Shown: positions 11,928 to 12,169 of the stretch, one piece after another
Layout of the letters: each line of letters opens with the position of its first letter
Numbering within the stretch: the stretch's first letter is position 1
Source of the DNA: Lachnospiraceae bacterium UBA1683
GTDB taxonomy: Bacteria > Bacillota > Clostridia > Lachnospirales > Lachnospiraceae
Assembly: GCA_002320245.1 (NCBI GenBank)
Contig: DCKD01000004.1
Location: 34,344-46,512 of the forward strand
Direction of reading: 5' to 3'
Length of the DNA: 12,169 bases
Program-made: the position numbers and the translations under genes
The notes under the pieces: model-generated
What the model saw: only the letters and a program-made list of their open reading frames with translations
The model's database searches: none
Told to the model about the DNA's origin: nothing

Positions 11928-12169
11928 TTATTAAATTAAAGAAACACTTGTTTAGCAAGCTCAAAAATATTTCGCAAAGTAATCAAGTGCGCTTGACTGC
12001 TTGCTCCGAAAAGATACACTCTGTGACCTCTCTCACTAAGCTCGAAAACACCTCGCTAAGTCTTCGATGTTTCCAATGTTTCAGCAGACGCCCAATGTAC
12101 CTTCAAAACTGCATACAACGATTGTTCCATCATCCATCTTGTTCCTATCACCGTGCTCCGCACTTAACG
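11928..12169 (-). other. probable rRNA-operon spacer upstream of tRNA-Asn
   Basis: Non-coding. On the - strand it contains GTATGCAGTTTTGAAGGTAC (around 12118-12099), a type of sequence common in Clostridia rRNA spacers. It also has inverted repeats such as TCAAG/CTTGA (11983-11996) and AGCAAGC/GCTTGCT (11954-12005) that could form processing stems. No mature rRNA sequence is visible; an rRNA gene just beyond the window edge is inferred. Confidence 0.45.

Overview
The window reads as chromosomal DNA of a low-GC Gram-positive bacterium, most likely a Clostridia/Lachnospiraceae-type gut anaerobe. This is inferred from strong GGAGG ribosome sites, AT-rich spacers, a compact cluster of tRNAs without encoded CCA, and the protein families present. 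No species can be named from sequence alone.

Bases 1-4280 (+ strand) hold a magnesium-homeostasis operon. In order it contains the 3' part of an MgtC/SapB-type membrane protein, a 37-codon single-helix membrane peptide, a DUF3784-like membrane protein, a 30-codon leader ORF embedded in foldable RNA, the P-type Mg2+ ATPase MgtA (921 aa), a second single-helix membrane miniprotein and a terminator-like hairpin. The leader ORF starts MDSDGSPRRQR. Its acidic residues, proline and basic run recall enterobacterial MgtL (starting MEPDPTPLPRRR), whose translation senses low Mg2+. This is the most interesting candidate system in the window.

Bases 4280-5560 hold relics. There is a pair of GTGGTAA repeats that may be the end of a lost integrative element, and a 3'-truncated, frameshifted group II intron (- strand). 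The intron sits just downstream of a Rho-independent terminator.

Bases 5563-10525 are a small integrative element of about 5 kb inserted in the 3' end of a tRNA-Leu gene and bounded by a 26-bp direct repeat. Its cargo is a MerR/TipAS regulator and a SnoaL-like protein. Its core is an XRE repressor divergent from a 106-aa protein, a rolling-circle (HUH, G2P-like) Rep and a tyrosine integrase. Divergent promoters with palindromic operators, a hairpin-rich candidate replication origin and GTGTTCAAA repeats at both ends complete it. No mobilisation, conjugation or capsid gene is seen.

Bases 10503-11927 carry tRNA genes on the - strand: Asn, then Glu-Thr-Met(CAT)-Asp-Val-Leu in transcription order. 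Between Asn and Glu lies AT-rich DNA with a protein-coding remnant and the cluster promoter. The last 240 bases look like an rRNA-operon spacer, but no rRNA gene is visible.
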